64,000 nucleotides of DNA from Cymbidium sinense (GCA_021442155.1 CM038214.1:24329808-24393807); one strand, 5' to 3'. Shown: positions 1 to 12,351, counted from the first letter of the stretch. The notes: a model not told the origin generated them from the letters alone. Program-made: numbers and translations.

Positions 1-1885
1 TAGAATTTTTAGAAATTGATTAAGGGATAATTAATGAATTAACCCTTAATTAAGAAGAAATTAAAGAGAGAAGAGGGGGTTTAAGGAATAGCTTAGGGGA
101 AATGCCCCAAAATTATTCCATGAACCTCCTATTTACTGGATCTAACCTTAATCAACCCTAATCAAAGGTTAAAATCACTAATCATACCCTAATTATGCTT
201 AATTACATAAGAAGGGTGTTTAAGGAAACCATATGCAATTCATCTAATCAAGCCTTCAATAAATCCCAAGAAAATTAAGGGAGGTAGAAGTCATTCCCTA
301 AAACTTATGCAAGAAATTTAGGATTAATGAGAGGCCTAATTAAAAAGTAATTAGTAAAATAAACTTTCTAATAAAACCCAAATTCAGAGAAAAGCATAAC
401 TCAAAACTCATCAAAATTAATTTTAAAATGTTCTAGGTTTAATTATCTATCCAAAATTTTATTTCATATTTTTTTTAAAATTTTTTTAGCAAGAGTTATG
501 AATTTTGGAAGATCTCTAAGTGAATTAGGAATTAATTAATAATTTTATTAATCTTAACTAATCCCATGCTCACGATGCGACGTGTGGCGGTGGTGGTCAG
601 CACACTTTACATGTGTCGAACATGAGGGGGTCACTTAAACATCACATACCAAATGATGGTGGTGGTGCATGTGATTTAATCCTCTATCGTCCGATCAAAG
701 ATCGGACAACCAAGAATCTCCTCACATTTTAAATCAGATAAAAGGATTTCTAAATGTGTTGAATAATCTCAATCGTCCATCTAAAATGCATGGATGGGCG
801 GCTGAGATCATCCAAGTTCTTCCCTTTGATCAATAGAGACCATCCATGATCAAGGGGAAGATCCAAGCTCGATCTAGCATGGAATCAAACCAAATTCAAC
901 CCACACCTTCAAAAGACAGAGAGCGGCAAATCCAACGGTCAAAATTTGATGGGGTGAAAATTTCTTTCACAAAGATCCACACCACATTGAGTTTAACGCT
1001 CATAAAATCTCATACCTCGAGGTGATCACTAGCACTCGATTCCCTTGGAAAAGCTTCATCTAGTTTTGATGAAGCCTTGCTAAGAGTATGAGCACTTGAG
1101 GTTGAGTGGATCAATGTATGGATCAACTCCTCCTTGGGTAGCTTATGACTTTGATTGAATTAGACTCTTCCTTGCTATGGGAACTCCAATAAGAAGCTTA
1201 GGTGCACTCAACTTAGCTCGTAGATGAAGTGTGCAAGAGCAATCGGAAGGAAATGAAGTGTGGAAGAAGTTGGCAATTCAATTATTTTCCTTTGTTTTCA
1301 CTATTTGAAAACTGAGAAATGGGAGAATGGAATGAGCTCTAGGATGCTTACTATCACTCTCTGATGGCTCCTAGGTCTCACTAGCACTCAATCGAATTAG
1401 GGAATTATCTATTTAAGTTTCTTTAGGGGGATTATATCTCCCCTTAAAAGGATTGACTAATGGACATGTCATTTTGATCAAATTGATCATAGGTTGAGGG
1501 CTATTTGATTAGTTATGAGTGTGCACATGGTCGGTTTGAGCCAAGGAATGGATTTCCAACCTCCCATGTGCTTGAATTTGAGCTTGAGATGGAGTTTGAA
1601 ATTTCAATTTTTTACCATAGGGTCGGGTTTGGTCTAGGGACCAAATGGGCTGACCCAAACCCATTAGGTTGGGTGCACCACTCATCACTAAGTCCCCTTG
1701 AGCTTTTAAGAAAGCCTCAAGTGAATGTGAAGAGGGTATGACCAAATTACCCATGGGTTAAGCCAAAATTTGTTCTATGGCCTAGGGTAAGATGGTCATT
1801 TTCTATTTTTTACTTTGGATATGTTGATATGTGGAGAAACTAGGTTTGGCCAAGTTTCAAGAGATTTGGAATTCATTTGATAGGG
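1..1885. other. Unassigned noncoding flank, possibly LTR-like
   Basis: No reading frame here has a recognisable domain. The sequence is ordinary mixed-composition plant intergenic DNA, unlike the G-poor satellite further right. Stretches such as ATCCAACGGTCAAAATTTGA near 930 and ACCAAATTACCCATGGG near 1741 are of a kind often seen in plant LTR retrotransposon LTRs, but I see no paired LTR, primer-binding site or polypurine tract to prove it. Two overlapping opposite-strand frames at 1505-1754 look like chance. Confidence 0.35.
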
Positions 1886-2760
1886 TTTGGCTCATATTGA
1901 CCATTTAGGAAAATGGGTCAACTTGGGTCAAGTTGACCAATAGATATCATTGATAGTCAAATTGGGTCAAACCAAGTGTTGGGTCAAGTTCATTTGACCA
2001 TTTGAAATGTTTTAGTGGCTTTGGTTTGGTTCAATTTGGTATGGTTTTGAATATGGCTTATATGATTACATTTAAGTAAAATGGGTCAAGTTGACCTATT
2101 TGACCCATTTGACCTATTTGAGGTAGGTAAAGGGTAGGTTTGCATTTGGTTAGTCATATAGAGTGGATTGGTATCTTTGTTTCCAATCAATTTGGGTTAA
2201 GTTCAATTTTGGCTCATCCTTTAGGTCATGTTGGGTCTAAGGTCAATTAAGCTAGGTTAGGTCTAGTTGGCCAATTGATGCTTTGGTCAAGTTTCACAAG
2301 TGATTTGGAATGGACTTGACCCATTTGTTCCAATCAATTTGGTTAAGATCAAGTTTTGACACATTTTGACCCTTTAGGTCAAAATGGGTCAACTTGGGTC
2401 AAGTGGCCAATTGGGCTAGGTTAGGCTCAAATGTTGGCTTGGTCAAGTTCAAACATAAGTCATGAGTGAACTTATATCAATGGTTTCAGTCAATTTGGCC
2501 TATGGTGGAATTTGGCTATGTAAGGTTTCATTTTGGGCTAAGTGTTGACTTGGTCAACCCTTAGGTTTGACTTGGTTTGACCCAATTTGATTGATTGATC
2601 ATCCCATGATGATTGTTGATCATGATGAGAGGCAAATATGAGTTTGGTTCAATCCAATTTGGCTAGGATCAAAATTTGGCTCATAAGGTACTTTAGGTCA
2701 CTTTGGGTCAAGTGAGCCTAAGTTGGTCAAATGGCTTGGTCAAAGCTTGATTTGAAGTTT
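1886..2760. repeat. GGTCAA / TTGACC-rich degenerate repeat stretch
   Basis: At least twenty copies of GGTCAA or its complement TTGACC are scattered here, many in the contexts TTGGGTCAAGTT and AAATGGGTCAA. Spacing is irregular, so this is degenerate interspersed repetition rather than a clean tandem array. TTGACC contains the W-box core bound by WRKY factors, but its abundance is explained by the repetition and there is no adjacent gene to regulate. I see no coding sequence. Confidence 0.6.
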
Positions 2761-2929
2761 GTTGATCTTGTATATGGACTTATGATTGAAATATAAATCC
2801 ATTTACAAGTGGTTTGAAGTCAAATGGGTTTGATCCATTTGAAAATTTCATATTCAAGGAAGAATATATGAAAGGGTTTTGGGTTTGATTTTGGACTTGG
2901 GTTTTGATTGAGTGATTGAAGTTTGGATT

Positions 2930-3957
2930 TATATATGAGCTCGTTATTGTAGGGTTGATTGAACCATGAGAGAAAATCAAGAGTTTGTCTTGATTTGAAA
3001 TTGATTTGCTAAGTTCAAGATTTTGACTTGAAAGGCTTAGATTGGATTTGAGTTGATTTGAGTTTGATTTTTTTGGAATTGATTGTTTGAATTTATATTT
3101 CATTTATATATGTGAATATAAATGAGAATATAAATGGATCATAGAAAATTTTAAGGATTTGAAGTGGTTTAATCAGGATTTGGGCTAAGTCCATTAAGAG
3201 GGATTTAAGGGACATAGGAAAATTTGGAGTAGGGGGTTTGAATTTTTTGAATTTGGTTTGATTGATTTATATTTATATTTTATTTATATATGTGAATATA
3301 AATGAGAATATAAAAGAATTATGAGAAAATCCCATGACTTTGAATTGATTTGATCAAGATTTAGGTTAAATCCATTAAAGGATTTAAGGGAGTTTTAAAT
3401 TGGAATTTAATTTTTGAGTTGGATTTGATTAATTTATATTTATATTTCATTTATATATGAGAATATAAATGAGAATATAAATGAGTTTTGAGAAAATCCC
3501 AAGGATTTAAATTTATTTGATCAAGGTTTTGGAGAAGTCCTTTAATGAAGAATTAATGACTTAGAAATTTTAAAGAAATTTAATTTGAGAACTTGATTTG
3601 ATTGATTTATATTTATATTTCATTTTATATGTGAATATAAATGAGAATATAAATGAGTTTTGAAAATCCCAAGGATTTGAATTGATTTGATCAAGGTTTA
3701 GGTTAAATCCATTAAAGGAATTTAAAGGATTTAAGGAAAATTTCATGAATTGATTTTGAATTTTGAATTTGATTTGATGGGTTTGAATTTATATTTCATT
3801 TATATATGTGAATATAAATGAGAATATAAATGGATCATGAGAAAATCTCAAAGATTTGAATAGGTTTAGATCATAATTTTGGTTAAGTCCTTAAGGGAGG
3901 CTTAGGGACTTAGGGAAAATTTGGACTTAGGAATTTTTGATGGATTTTGATCATGGG
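2930..3957. repeat. Tandem repeat of about 174 bp with near-palindromic AT core
   Basis: The core ATTTATATTTCATTTATATA starts at 3091, 3271 (T for C), 3438, 3611 and 3787, giving steps of 180, 167, 173 and 176 bp. Each core is followed by GAATATAAATGAGAATATAA, so the roughly 45-bp box reads almost the same on both strands and could form a hairpin. Between boxes each unit has an A-rich segment like GAGAAAATCCCAAGGATTTG and a TTGATTTGATCAAG segment. A more diverged unit seems to lie before 3091. The array is cut by the 3' side of the minus-strand LINE near 3958. Confidence 0.8.
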
Positions 3958-5345
3958 TTTCAATCACTCATAAACTACTACTCAAAGAGCTACAATTAAT
4001 GAGGTAAATTTTATCTAATACAACCAAAAAGAGAAGGAAAAAGATAAAAGGAAAAATAGCTAAAGGGACAAAAAAAACACAAAGAATGAGAGCCATGGAA
4101 GTGGGTCCTCAAGAAAAAAAAATATGAGCGGCATATACCACATCAGATAAGGAACACATATACACGAAGGAGTTAGTACAACTAAATAGGTGGAAGTAAA
4201 GCGAGAAGGCTAGGAAAAGGAAAAGATATTTAGATACATTGAAGGAAAGGCTCATCACCCATGAAAGGGGCAACCAAACATGAGCATCCAAGCCTCCAAA
4301 GAAGGGTTGCATCACAATTTCTACCAACCAGTTTATGAGTTCATAAGCATTAGGGCGACCAACCAAATACACCCTTGATGTGCTTGATAAGAAATAGCCA
4401 AAGAAATACAGACACATAGGGAGATCAACAAGGCAGTAAACCCAAACTATAGATCACTGTAGTAATTATACATCATTTGATCCAAAAAAGACCTCAACCC
4501 ATAGTGAAACATATATAGCCCAGTCATAGGGACTGAAGCTAACCAAGCAACAAACAACATAACAAATATCCATACAAAAAATATGAGAAGAATTAGCACC
4601 ATAACAAAATAACCCATTAATCCATTCAAGATAAGCAATACCACAACAAAATAAGCCAAGAGGTGATAGTAAACAACTCAAAGCAAAAATAGCCATAAAA
4701 GAATCCATGAAAAACCACAGAAAGACCTTCAAGTAAAGGGTAAACTATTAAACAACAAGACAACAATCAAAGAAAGAAAGAGCAAAAGAGATTCTACCTT
4801 GCAAGACAATAACAATCACATCAATAAAGGAGAAAATAAATAGTAGTCATATTCAAAAAACCAAAAAAATCGGTTGAGTAGGAACAAACCAGATCCAATA
4901 AGATGTTGGTCCAAGAGATTGGGCTATCAAGAAATAGAACCCAACAAAAGAAGGGAAAAAAAAAGGTAGGTAACCATAGATGAGGATTAGGGACCAAATA
5001 CCATCAAAAGGATAACCAGAAATCTGATAGAAAAATGAGAAGGAAATATAATAGATCAAAAGAAACATAAAGCAAAAAATATAGCAAACACTAAACACCA
5101 GTATATACATATTATTTTCTTAGATAAGGTAATTCAAAGTTATCCAGATTAATCAATCTCCACAATTATTTAGGAAGACTAAAATGATCAAAAAGGGTGA
5201 GCTCATCTAGTCTAGCTCCAAGAGTGGCAAGATAATCACCATAAGAATTTCCTTCACGCCAGATGGGAGTGATTTTAAAGCAGACTTGAGAGAGGAGAGC
5301 TCTTGTATGGTTAAGAAAAGAGACATAACCGCTATCCCAATAGGC
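3958..5345 (-). mobile_element. LINE copy A2, 5'-truncated (RNase H tail plus 3' region)
   Basis: Read on the minus strand this begins inside the RNase H C-terminus (FLNHTRALLSQVCFKI) and runs through a long T-rich 3' region. It closely follows the 3' region of the full-length copy at 43180-50617: compare GTGATGCAACCCTT with GTGATGTAACCCTT, and TAGCTCTTTGAGTAGTAG with TAGCTCTTTAAGGAGTAA. The last 75 or so bases of the family, including AATAAAATT and the poly(A), are missing where it meets the 174-bp repeat. It abuts the 3' side of copy A, so two RNase H C-termini occur in succession on this strand. Confidence 0.75.
5160..5345 (-). pseudogene. RNase H C-terminal fragment of LINE A2
   Basis: The minus-strand frame ending near 5166 reads FLNHTRALLSQVCFKITPIW, then REGNSYGDYLATLGARLDEL and FDHFSLPK. 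This is the C-terminal part of the plant RNase H-like domain (RVT_3 type) found at the end of L1-like LINE ORF2. The EGNSYGDYLA block corresponds to EGNSCADYLA in the copy near 53875. Upstream the same frame (to 5573) encodes nothing recognisable and belongs to the 3' tail of copy A. Too short to be functional. Confidence 0.75.
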
Positions 5346-5639
5346 AAACCCACAATGCCAACAATGGGAAGCATCAAAAAAAGGATTGCAAAAGATCCGA
5401 CTAGAAAATGACTCACCCGGATTGGACAGTCCCAAGCCACCATCTGAACCACATCTACTAGCATAGTAGAGAATGAAAAATAGAAAATAGAAGGGATAAC
5501 AATAGCAAACATCATAGACATGAAGACTAGCCCAAACCAATAGAGGATGAAAATGATAACTAATAGATCCCAAAGCTTAGGAAAAAACCATATTCAACAG
5601 GAAAAAGAGTCATAAAAAACTTTAAAATTCTTAACATAA

Positions 5640-6800
5640 GGCAATCCAGTTTTATCAAGATTCACAATCCCCCTCAAAAGTGAAGGAATATCATCATTAG
5701 AGAACAGATTCAAGGAGGACTTGGCTCCCCAATTAGCAAGAAAATCAAACAGAATTACCTTCCGATAAATATGAAATTTGATAATCTAGGTTGGCAAGAA
5801 GCCTCCTAGTCGGTTTAAGTAAATAATACACTTTACATTTCCATGAGCTCAAATTTAATAATTCAAGAAGAAGGAGAGCATCAACTTTGAACCAAATCTT
5901 AAATCCTTCTATAGCGACATAAATCCCATAGTGCACCTTTAAGCTTAGCATAATAGAACAAGGTTCTAGAGGAGCAGCAAAAGCAAAGATAGCCTGACCA
6001 CTATAATCTCTCAAAATCCCCCCACAACCATAAAAGCCATTAGAAATTGAGCCATCAGTGTTAACCTTAATGACATGATAATTTGGCTTCATCCAGTATA
6101 TAATTTTATGGTTAGGAGCAATACCACAAGGAGAATTAATCCAAAAGGTCAAAGCCATATATTTGTATCCTTTGAAACTAAGGGAAGTAAGAAGGTTAGC
6201 TTTATAAAGAGACATAATTTTACATTTGGCTCTAGCAATAATACAATGATAGTTCATAGGTATATCATGATGCTTAGTATCATTTCTTTCCAATGAAATA
6301 TACCACAGAAGAGTAGTGGCTAGAACAACTTTGACATGGCCTTTAGAAGTATAAGAGAAAAAACTTTCAAGAAGTTGCATAATAAAAAATGAACCATTGA
6401 AATGAAAATTATTAAACATACTATCATACCAACTTCAAACCTTAACAGCAATAGGGCCATTCACAAACACATGATCCACAGTTTCAATGTGAAAGCAACA
6501 TTGACATCTAGAAGGGAGGTGGAAACCTTTTTTAAAAGGGTAGCATCAACAAGAATGTAGTGCTTTAGAATGTGCCAAGTTAAAATAGAAATGGAGGTAG
6601 GGATAGAGATATTCCAAATTTTAGTGAAAACTAAGGACTCTTGAGTTTTAAGTCTGAAAGAGTGCCAAACATCCTTAAAAATAAATTCTCCAGAGGAGGA
6701 ATTATTGAAGAGGATTTGGTCAGATTTATTAGGTAATGGACAAATTGTAAGGATTTTGTCAACTATCACCTTAAGGACAATGGAGATTAATTAGTCCACA
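5640..6800 (-). pseudogene. LINE A zf-RVT region and RNase H domain, broken
   Basis: The frame at 6461-6769 carries a zf-RVT-like stretch (SSGEFIFKDVWHSF, then ILTWHILKHYILVDATLLKK). The frame at 5745-6419 (224 residues, the longest single frame of this element) reads WYISLERNDTKHHDIPMNYH, then IKVNTDGSISNGFYGCGGIL, then FKVDALLLLELL. NTDGS and KVDA supply two aspartates expected in an RNase H active site. The usual AELK glutamate position reads LSLK, so that acid is lost. RNase H would act on the RNA strand of the RNA:DNA hybrid. The C-terminus continues out of frame to about 5640. Degenerate. Confidence 0.8.
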
Positions 6801-7099
6801 TCCCAATTATTCTAAGTAATAAAATAACTTACCTTAAGCCTCACATTAGAATGAGTATTAAGCAAAGAATCAATAGAACCTTGTCAATTGTCTTGCCAAA
6901 GAAAGTGGAGCACAATTCACACCCCAAGAGATAAGATTCTCAACATTCCACTTAATGTTGCAAAGTCTTTTCCACCGTGAGTCCCAGGTTTGAAAGTACA
7001 AATGAGGGGTGTTTCCCTTATAGTATTTAAGCATAAATTGAGACCGATGTATGGTTGTTTCTTAAATTCCACCACATTTTGTGTGAAAAACATTTAATG

Positions 7100-8640
7100 G
7101 AGTCTTCTAAAGTTTTATAACCCAAACCACCTTCATTAAAAGGCCCATTATGCTAGCCCAATAAACTTTCCTGGAAGAAGAGGTAGAACCCCAAAAATTT
7201 GTTAATCTATTTATCCTTTTAATAATAGGCGGTAGGCACAATAGTGGACAAAAGATACAAAGGCAAAAGCAAAGGGTACTTTTGATCGGGATAAGTCTAG
7301 CACCAAAGGAAAGTAAGTGGAACTCCCAAGAGGAAATTTTCATTTTCAAATAACTTCATCAAATAAGGAAGATCTTTTGTTCCTCGATATAAAGGAGTGA
7401 GATACTTGATAGGAGGGTTTGTGCAAAGCCGTAATATTTTAATAGCATTAATCTAGATAAAGAAATAAAGAGCTAGAGATAAAACAACTTTTATCGATTA
7501 ATCTTCAAACCACTTTCCTACCAAATGAGTAAGAAACTTACATAACTTTTAATGTAGAGAATAGAACCATTGCAAAATATAATGAAATCATCAAAGGCGA
7601 GGTGGGAAATGGAAACCTCCTAGTTTTGTAATACATGTTAGGCATTTTACAAAACATTTGCTCAATACTTCTAGAGATATTCCACAACAATAATGAAAAG
7701 AGGAGAAAGAGGATCCTTGCCTTAGCATGAGAGGAAGAGAAAAATCCATGAACTTCACCATTAATAAGTAATGAAACCAAGAATTCTCAATAACATTCTT
7801 AATTAAAGTAATAAATTGACTTGAAAATCTAAATAAAACCAAATGTTTATATAGGAAAGCCCAACCAATGTTATCATAAGCTTTGGAAATGTCCATCTTA
7901 AAGAGCAGGTTACCACTATGAACTTTGGCATTTAAATCATGGATCATCTCTTTAGCTAAAATAACATTATCAGAAATAGAACACCCTTTAAAAAGCATGG
8001 TTGGTTGGGTGAGATAATTTTAGGGAGTAGAATACTTAATCTTTTAGCTAGAATCTTAGAGATGAGTTTATTAAAAAGGAATAGAGGCTAATTGGCCTAA
8101 GATGACTCCAATATTTTGGATTTTCAATTTTAGGGATTAAAATAATGGAAGTGCTAGCAAAATATTTCGGGAGGATACTTCCCTTGAAAAAATCAAGAAT
8201 AACATTAATCAAATTTTCTTTAATGATATACCAGTATTTTTGAAAAAATAAGGTGGTAAATCCATCGGGACCAGCCATAGAATATGTATTCATATTTTAG
8301 AATGTTAGCAATTTCGGGTTCAGAGGGTAATGCAATAAGCATATCTTCATCAGAAATGAGATTAGGAATAACTTCAGTCAAGGAAATCACATCATAAGTC
8401 ACATTTTTATTAAGTAGCTCGGTAAAAAAGAAATGCAGAATCGGTAAGCTCTTGTTATTATCGGTACAGATATCATCATTAGTTTTAATTTTTTAATGTG
8501 ATTTAACACCTTTTTTATTTTTAACCATGGCATGAAAATATTTGGTATTTGATCACCATGGATATCTATTTTAGAGATGCTTTTTTTACAATAGGTCTCC
8601 TCCATGTCTTGGAAACATGTTAACCTATTTTTGGCTTGAG
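7100..8640 (-). pseudogene. LINE A reverse transcriptase remnant
   Basis: Several minus-strand frames make up an RT domain: the EN-RT linker (EETYCKKSISKIDIHGDQIP, 8399-8605), AGPDGFTTLFFQKYW and ILIPKIENPKYWSHLRPISL (8048-8293), then LLFKMDISKAYDNIGWAFLY (7591-7998, motif A with its aspartate intact). The SHGLRQGDPLS motif is shifted (SSSHAKARILF), and the FADD box is altered to LAFDDFIIF near 7565-7600. The thumb/connection (ISSWEFHLLSFGARLIPIKS) is at 7107-7349. The domain order follows plant L1 RT. Frameshifts make it inactive. Confidence 0.8.
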
Positions 8641-8899
8641 TTAATAAGGAGTTTTAGATGGATCATTAATAGTAGCATCTTAAAGCTATAACTCATGTTC
8701 TAATTCTTTGATATTAATAAAAGGTTTTGAAACAGTGTTTGTTCCACCAATTAAGGCATTATTTAAGCCTTTTTAATTTGAACCAAAATCTCATCATCCC
8801 AAAAATAGAATCCTCAGGATGGAGAGGTTCACTCCAATTGCTAGCAACCACATCCATAAATCTATCATCCATAAGCCACATATTTTGAAATCAGAATGG

Positions 8900-9560
8900 G
8901 ATGTGAGGGGAGGTTTTAGTAGCATTAACATTTACAGTGATCAACAAGGGAGAATGGTCTGATATGGTTCTAGTGAGATGCTCAACAAAAGTAATAGGAA
9001 AAGGTTGATCCACATATTGTTAAAAAGGACCCTATCTAATCTTTGCCAAAGTTTGTGATTATTCGAAGTGAAGCGAGACATAGTAAATTTAATATTAGTA
9101 AGTTGACAATCAAGGATCATGTTATTGAATTCCTCCATGGAAAATAAGTTTGGAGCATTACCACCAATTCATTCAGAGGAGGAATATATAATGTTAAGGT
9201 CCCCACCCACAAAGGAGCATTCACATAGAGAAACTAACAAGATCTTCCCACATACCATTCTATTACTAGAGGCATAGACAAAAGACCCAAGTGATTTTAA
9301 CATTTACAACCTGGGGTAAATCCTGCATAATTTGTAAAACAAATGGACTCTTCCAAAAAATCCAAATTTTTAATTAGTAAAAAAATTACCAAAGCCAATC
9401 ATTCTAGCAATAGAGGCAATGTTAGAGGGAAGAATAAAGGGTTCCAAAATAGCCAAAAAGGAAATGTTATGAGAGAAAACTAAATTACTAATTCTATTTC
9501 TAACAGAGAGGGTACCAATCCCTCTAGTATTCCAGATAAGAAACGAGACCAATTATTTTT
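8900..9560 (-). pseudogene. LINE A apurinic-type endonuclease remnant (start of ORF2)
   Basis: ORF2 seems to begin at the methionine whose frame runs 9552 to 9370: MVSFLIWNTRGIGTLSVRNR, then ISFLAILEPFI and ARMIGFGNFF. WNTRGIG and the LEP glutamate are the N-terminal landmarks of L1-type EEP endonucleases, which nick target DNA for reverse transcription. The C-terminal side survives at 8941-9138 (EEFNNMILDCQLTNI, LWQRLDRVLFNNMW). The central GGDFN block is out of frame near 9190-9215 in this copy. Same fold and order as in LINE 5. Confidence 0.75.
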
Positions 9561-9739
9561 GGGAGGAGCCGGTCTAGTAACTCGAGGAAGTCTAGTTTTA
9601 GAATTTTTTCTTTCTAAACTATAGAAATTTATTGGCCATATCCACAGCATCACCATCTGATAAAGATTGATCAAAGAATTGCTTGGAAAAAGAAGGTACA
9701 TTGAAAACAACATTACAGGGCAGTTCAACTTCTTCTAAT

Positions 9740-11160
9740 TCATTATTATGTTGTAAAATCGATTAGAATCAGTTAAGTTAGATGAAGAACAAGAAGGATT
9801 AGAGAGCTAAAGCATGTACCTAAAAAGCAGGAGTAGAAGCTTTCTCCAAATTTTGCACAACAACCATTCCTTCATGAGGAATTACATTTTCTTTTTCTAA
9901 AGGTGGCAAAGAGTAGAGTATAGTCATTTGATAGAGGGTCAGCATCCATAAGTTTTACAAAACTATTCTTAGTTACATTATTAAATTTATTATTGTAGTT
10001 CAAATGGGAAATCTCATTCGAAGGGATAGCATCCTTGTTAGCTAGTGTGACATCTTGTGGCTGAACAGGCAGAGCCACAACAATATCACATTGAGGAATA
10101 GAAAGCTCAAGGCAATGGCTCTCATATTTAAGTAAGGAGATATCAGATAAAATAACGTTTTGTAGTTTAACTAGGGGAGCCTTAAGAGAGGGATCTGACT
10201 TAGGAGCAAAAATTTTCTTAAGGTGTGGATGAACCACAAATCAATCCATGACCATGAATTTTGCAATGAGAACAAAACATAGAAATTCTTGAAATCCACT
10301 TTTTGCAGATATCCATAATTCTCTGATCCTAGACAAATTTCCTTTGGATATTTTTTAGTTATATCCAACTCAACTAGTATCCGAGCAACATATGGTTTGG
10401 AGTTAGAAGAAGTTTCCTGGTCCACTTGGAGAGGCTGACCAAACAAACCACCCATGGCAAAGAGGAATTCAGGATTAAAGAAATGAACATGTAAATTGGG
10501 AAGAGAAATCTAGACAGGAACAATAGGAGACTCCTCCTTAATATCAAAAAAGGCATCCATTTTAACAAATGCATCCGAGAAAAAATATGATCAGAGAAAA
10601 CTTGAGAATAATCTAAATCATTTGAGAGCTGAATTAAAACATGGTGAGAGTCTATCAATCTAACAAAAAAAAATACCAGAGAGCTTCAAATTATGAAAAA
10701 AAGGATCTAATATTCTCCATAGTGGGTGACACAGTGCAAATTTGCCCACCAAAGTAAATTCAAAGGGTTTTGCAAGTCTTTCCACCACCGAATCAGCACA
10801 CATAATCACAGGTTCACCCGGAAGGAAGTAGATATAAGATCAAGTGACTCACCCATGCAGTTGTCCTTACCCAAGAGCATCTTTAAAGGATTTAGAAGGC
10901 AGGGAGGAGTTGGAACCAGTGACCCCAGGGGTCGAACTTTAAGTCACAAAGTAGGTAGAGTTTCCCCAAAGGGAAATAGAGATCATAGCCATGATCAACA
11001 GAAACTCATGTTAAGCACTAGCAAAAGCCAAACAAGGCCGCCGAGATGGAGGAGGAGCCAAGAAAACCATAGGACTAAGATGTTCTACCAAGGGGAAAAG
11101 GAAATCATGAGGCATGGCCTATTCCTATGGCTAACTCTTCTAAGTCTTCTAGGGCTAGGT
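9740..11160 (-). pseudogene. LINE A ORF1 (DUF4283-type nucleic-acid-binding protein), broken
   Basis: Minus-strand fragments match the ORF1 of LINE 4: IDSHHVLIQLSNDLDYSQVF (10374-10658) against DPRHILIQLSNDLDYSLVF, and GGLFGQPLQVDQETS, ARILVELDITKKYPKEICL (10171-10455) against the copy at 36080-36220. Upstream, AKPFEFTLVGKFAL near 10740-10780 matches the same block in LINE 5. DUF4283 followed by a zinc knuckle is typical of plant L1 ORF1, which packages element RNA. The zinc-knuckle cysteines are lost here. Stops interrupt the 5' part (10780-11160). Confidence 0.7.
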
Positions 11161-11254
11161 TGAGTGTCCACCTAATCACTAGATCTGTATTAATACTAAG
11201 GAACTCTTAAGTTAAAGAGAGTCTAAGCCTAAGATGGAGGGGTTGAGAGCTCAT

Positions 11255-12150
11255 TCTAAAATGAGGTCAACAATGTTTTCTTATTTTTATCAATGTTGCT
11301 ATTGCTTCCAAATTATGGTTATGGTATGATGATTTATTTAATACCAACTACTTTCATTGCTCTCTTTCCATATATCAACTTCTTGAAGTCTATTTTTAAA
11401 AAATTGTCAAAGGTCATATCAAAGTTCTAGTTGCTATTACCCTTATCTAGTTCATTTGGATGGACAAAAATGATGCTAAATATCATGGTATTCCTATGAG
11501 TCATAAAAGGATCCAGCTAGCAAAGAAAAAAATTCATGCTCTATTTAATGCCAATCTTATTAGTAACATTCATTTTAAAGGCTAGAAATTTGTCTCTAAA
11601 AAATTAGGTATTATTCTGCCTGATGTTGACTCTTATAAAAGAGCTAGGATTATCCATTGGATCAAACCAAAAGAAAATTTGATTAAAGTGAATATTGATG
11701 TTTTGTTGCTTCAAATAAATATAGTTGTGATGGTATTCTTAGAGATTCTAAAGGTACTATCATTTGTGCATTTGCCTATCCTCTCAAAGTCTATTCTGTT
11801 ATCTATGTTGAGCTTATGGTTGTTAATAAATCTATTGAAATTTGTTTGAATAAAGGTTTCATCATCATCTAGATTGAAGTTGATGTGCTCTTGCTTCTTA
11901 ACATGTTAAACTCTAATAGAACAATAAATGTTGATTTATTTTATCTTCTTAATCATACTAAAATCTTCTTTCTCAAGTTTGTTATAAAATTTCCCATATC
12001 CTTCATGAAGGTAATGCTTGTGCTAATTTCTTGGCTTCTTTAGGTGCCAACTTAACTGATTTAACTTTATTTGACAATCAAAATTTGCCTAAACTTTTAA
12101 GGGGTTTGGTCAATCTAGATAACACTAGAATACCTTATCTCAGATTATAA
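11255..12150 (+). pseudogene. LINE 2 zf-RVT end and RNase H remnant
   Basis: Translation across shifting frames gives IASKLWLWYDDLFNTNYFHC, LLEVYF and WMDKNDAKYHGIPMSHK, matching copies at 48080-48270 and 53200-53400. The RNase H landmarks follow: IKVNIDV near 11690 (first aspartate, with GS of NTDGS lost), and the FKGFGQSR-type end near 12100. Many stops fall within, so no protein is possible. The region matters because it fixes the 5' truncation point of the element inside the zf-RVT segment. Confidence 0.7.
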
Positions 12151-12351
12151 TTTTCTTGGCTTGGTTTTTTCATTTGGTTTTTGATGAGCCATTGCTTTTG
12201 GTTCCCCTTTGTTAAACCCTCTTTGGGTTGTGGCCATTTGCTTATTTTCACTCTTGGGCTTGTGCTTGGTTTTTTTTAGCTCTTGCTTTTAGGTTGGCCT
12301 GGTGGTTCTTATTTTTACTAGGTTATTTTAGGTTTTCAACTGGCTATTGTT

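Larger units (their letters stand above)
5345..11250 (-). mobile_element. LINE copy A, nearly full-length L1-like retrotransposon, decayed
   Basis: On the minus strand the order is ORF1 (about 11160 to 9740), endonuclease (9560-8900), reverse transcriptase (8640-7100), zf-RVT and RNase H (6800-5640), and a short remnant of the 3' region. This is the layout of plant L1-clade LINEs. All ORFs are broken by stops and frameshifts, so the copy cannot move itself. The 3' region is cut short at about 5345 where A2 begins; no poly(A) or AATAAAATT end is visible. The 5' end is uncertain within 11165-11250, where it meets plus-strand LINE 2. It is the only retroelement lineage in the window on the minus strand. 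Confidence 0.8.

Noticed and set aside
1505..1754. Two opposite-strand frames of about 80 codons
   Set aside because: Overlapping on both strands, no domain, no splice or promoter context; chance frames.
10726..11163. Plus-strand 145-codon frame
   Set aside because: It is antisense to LINE A ORF1 and leader; the minus strand carries the recognisable AKPFEFTLVGKFAL block.
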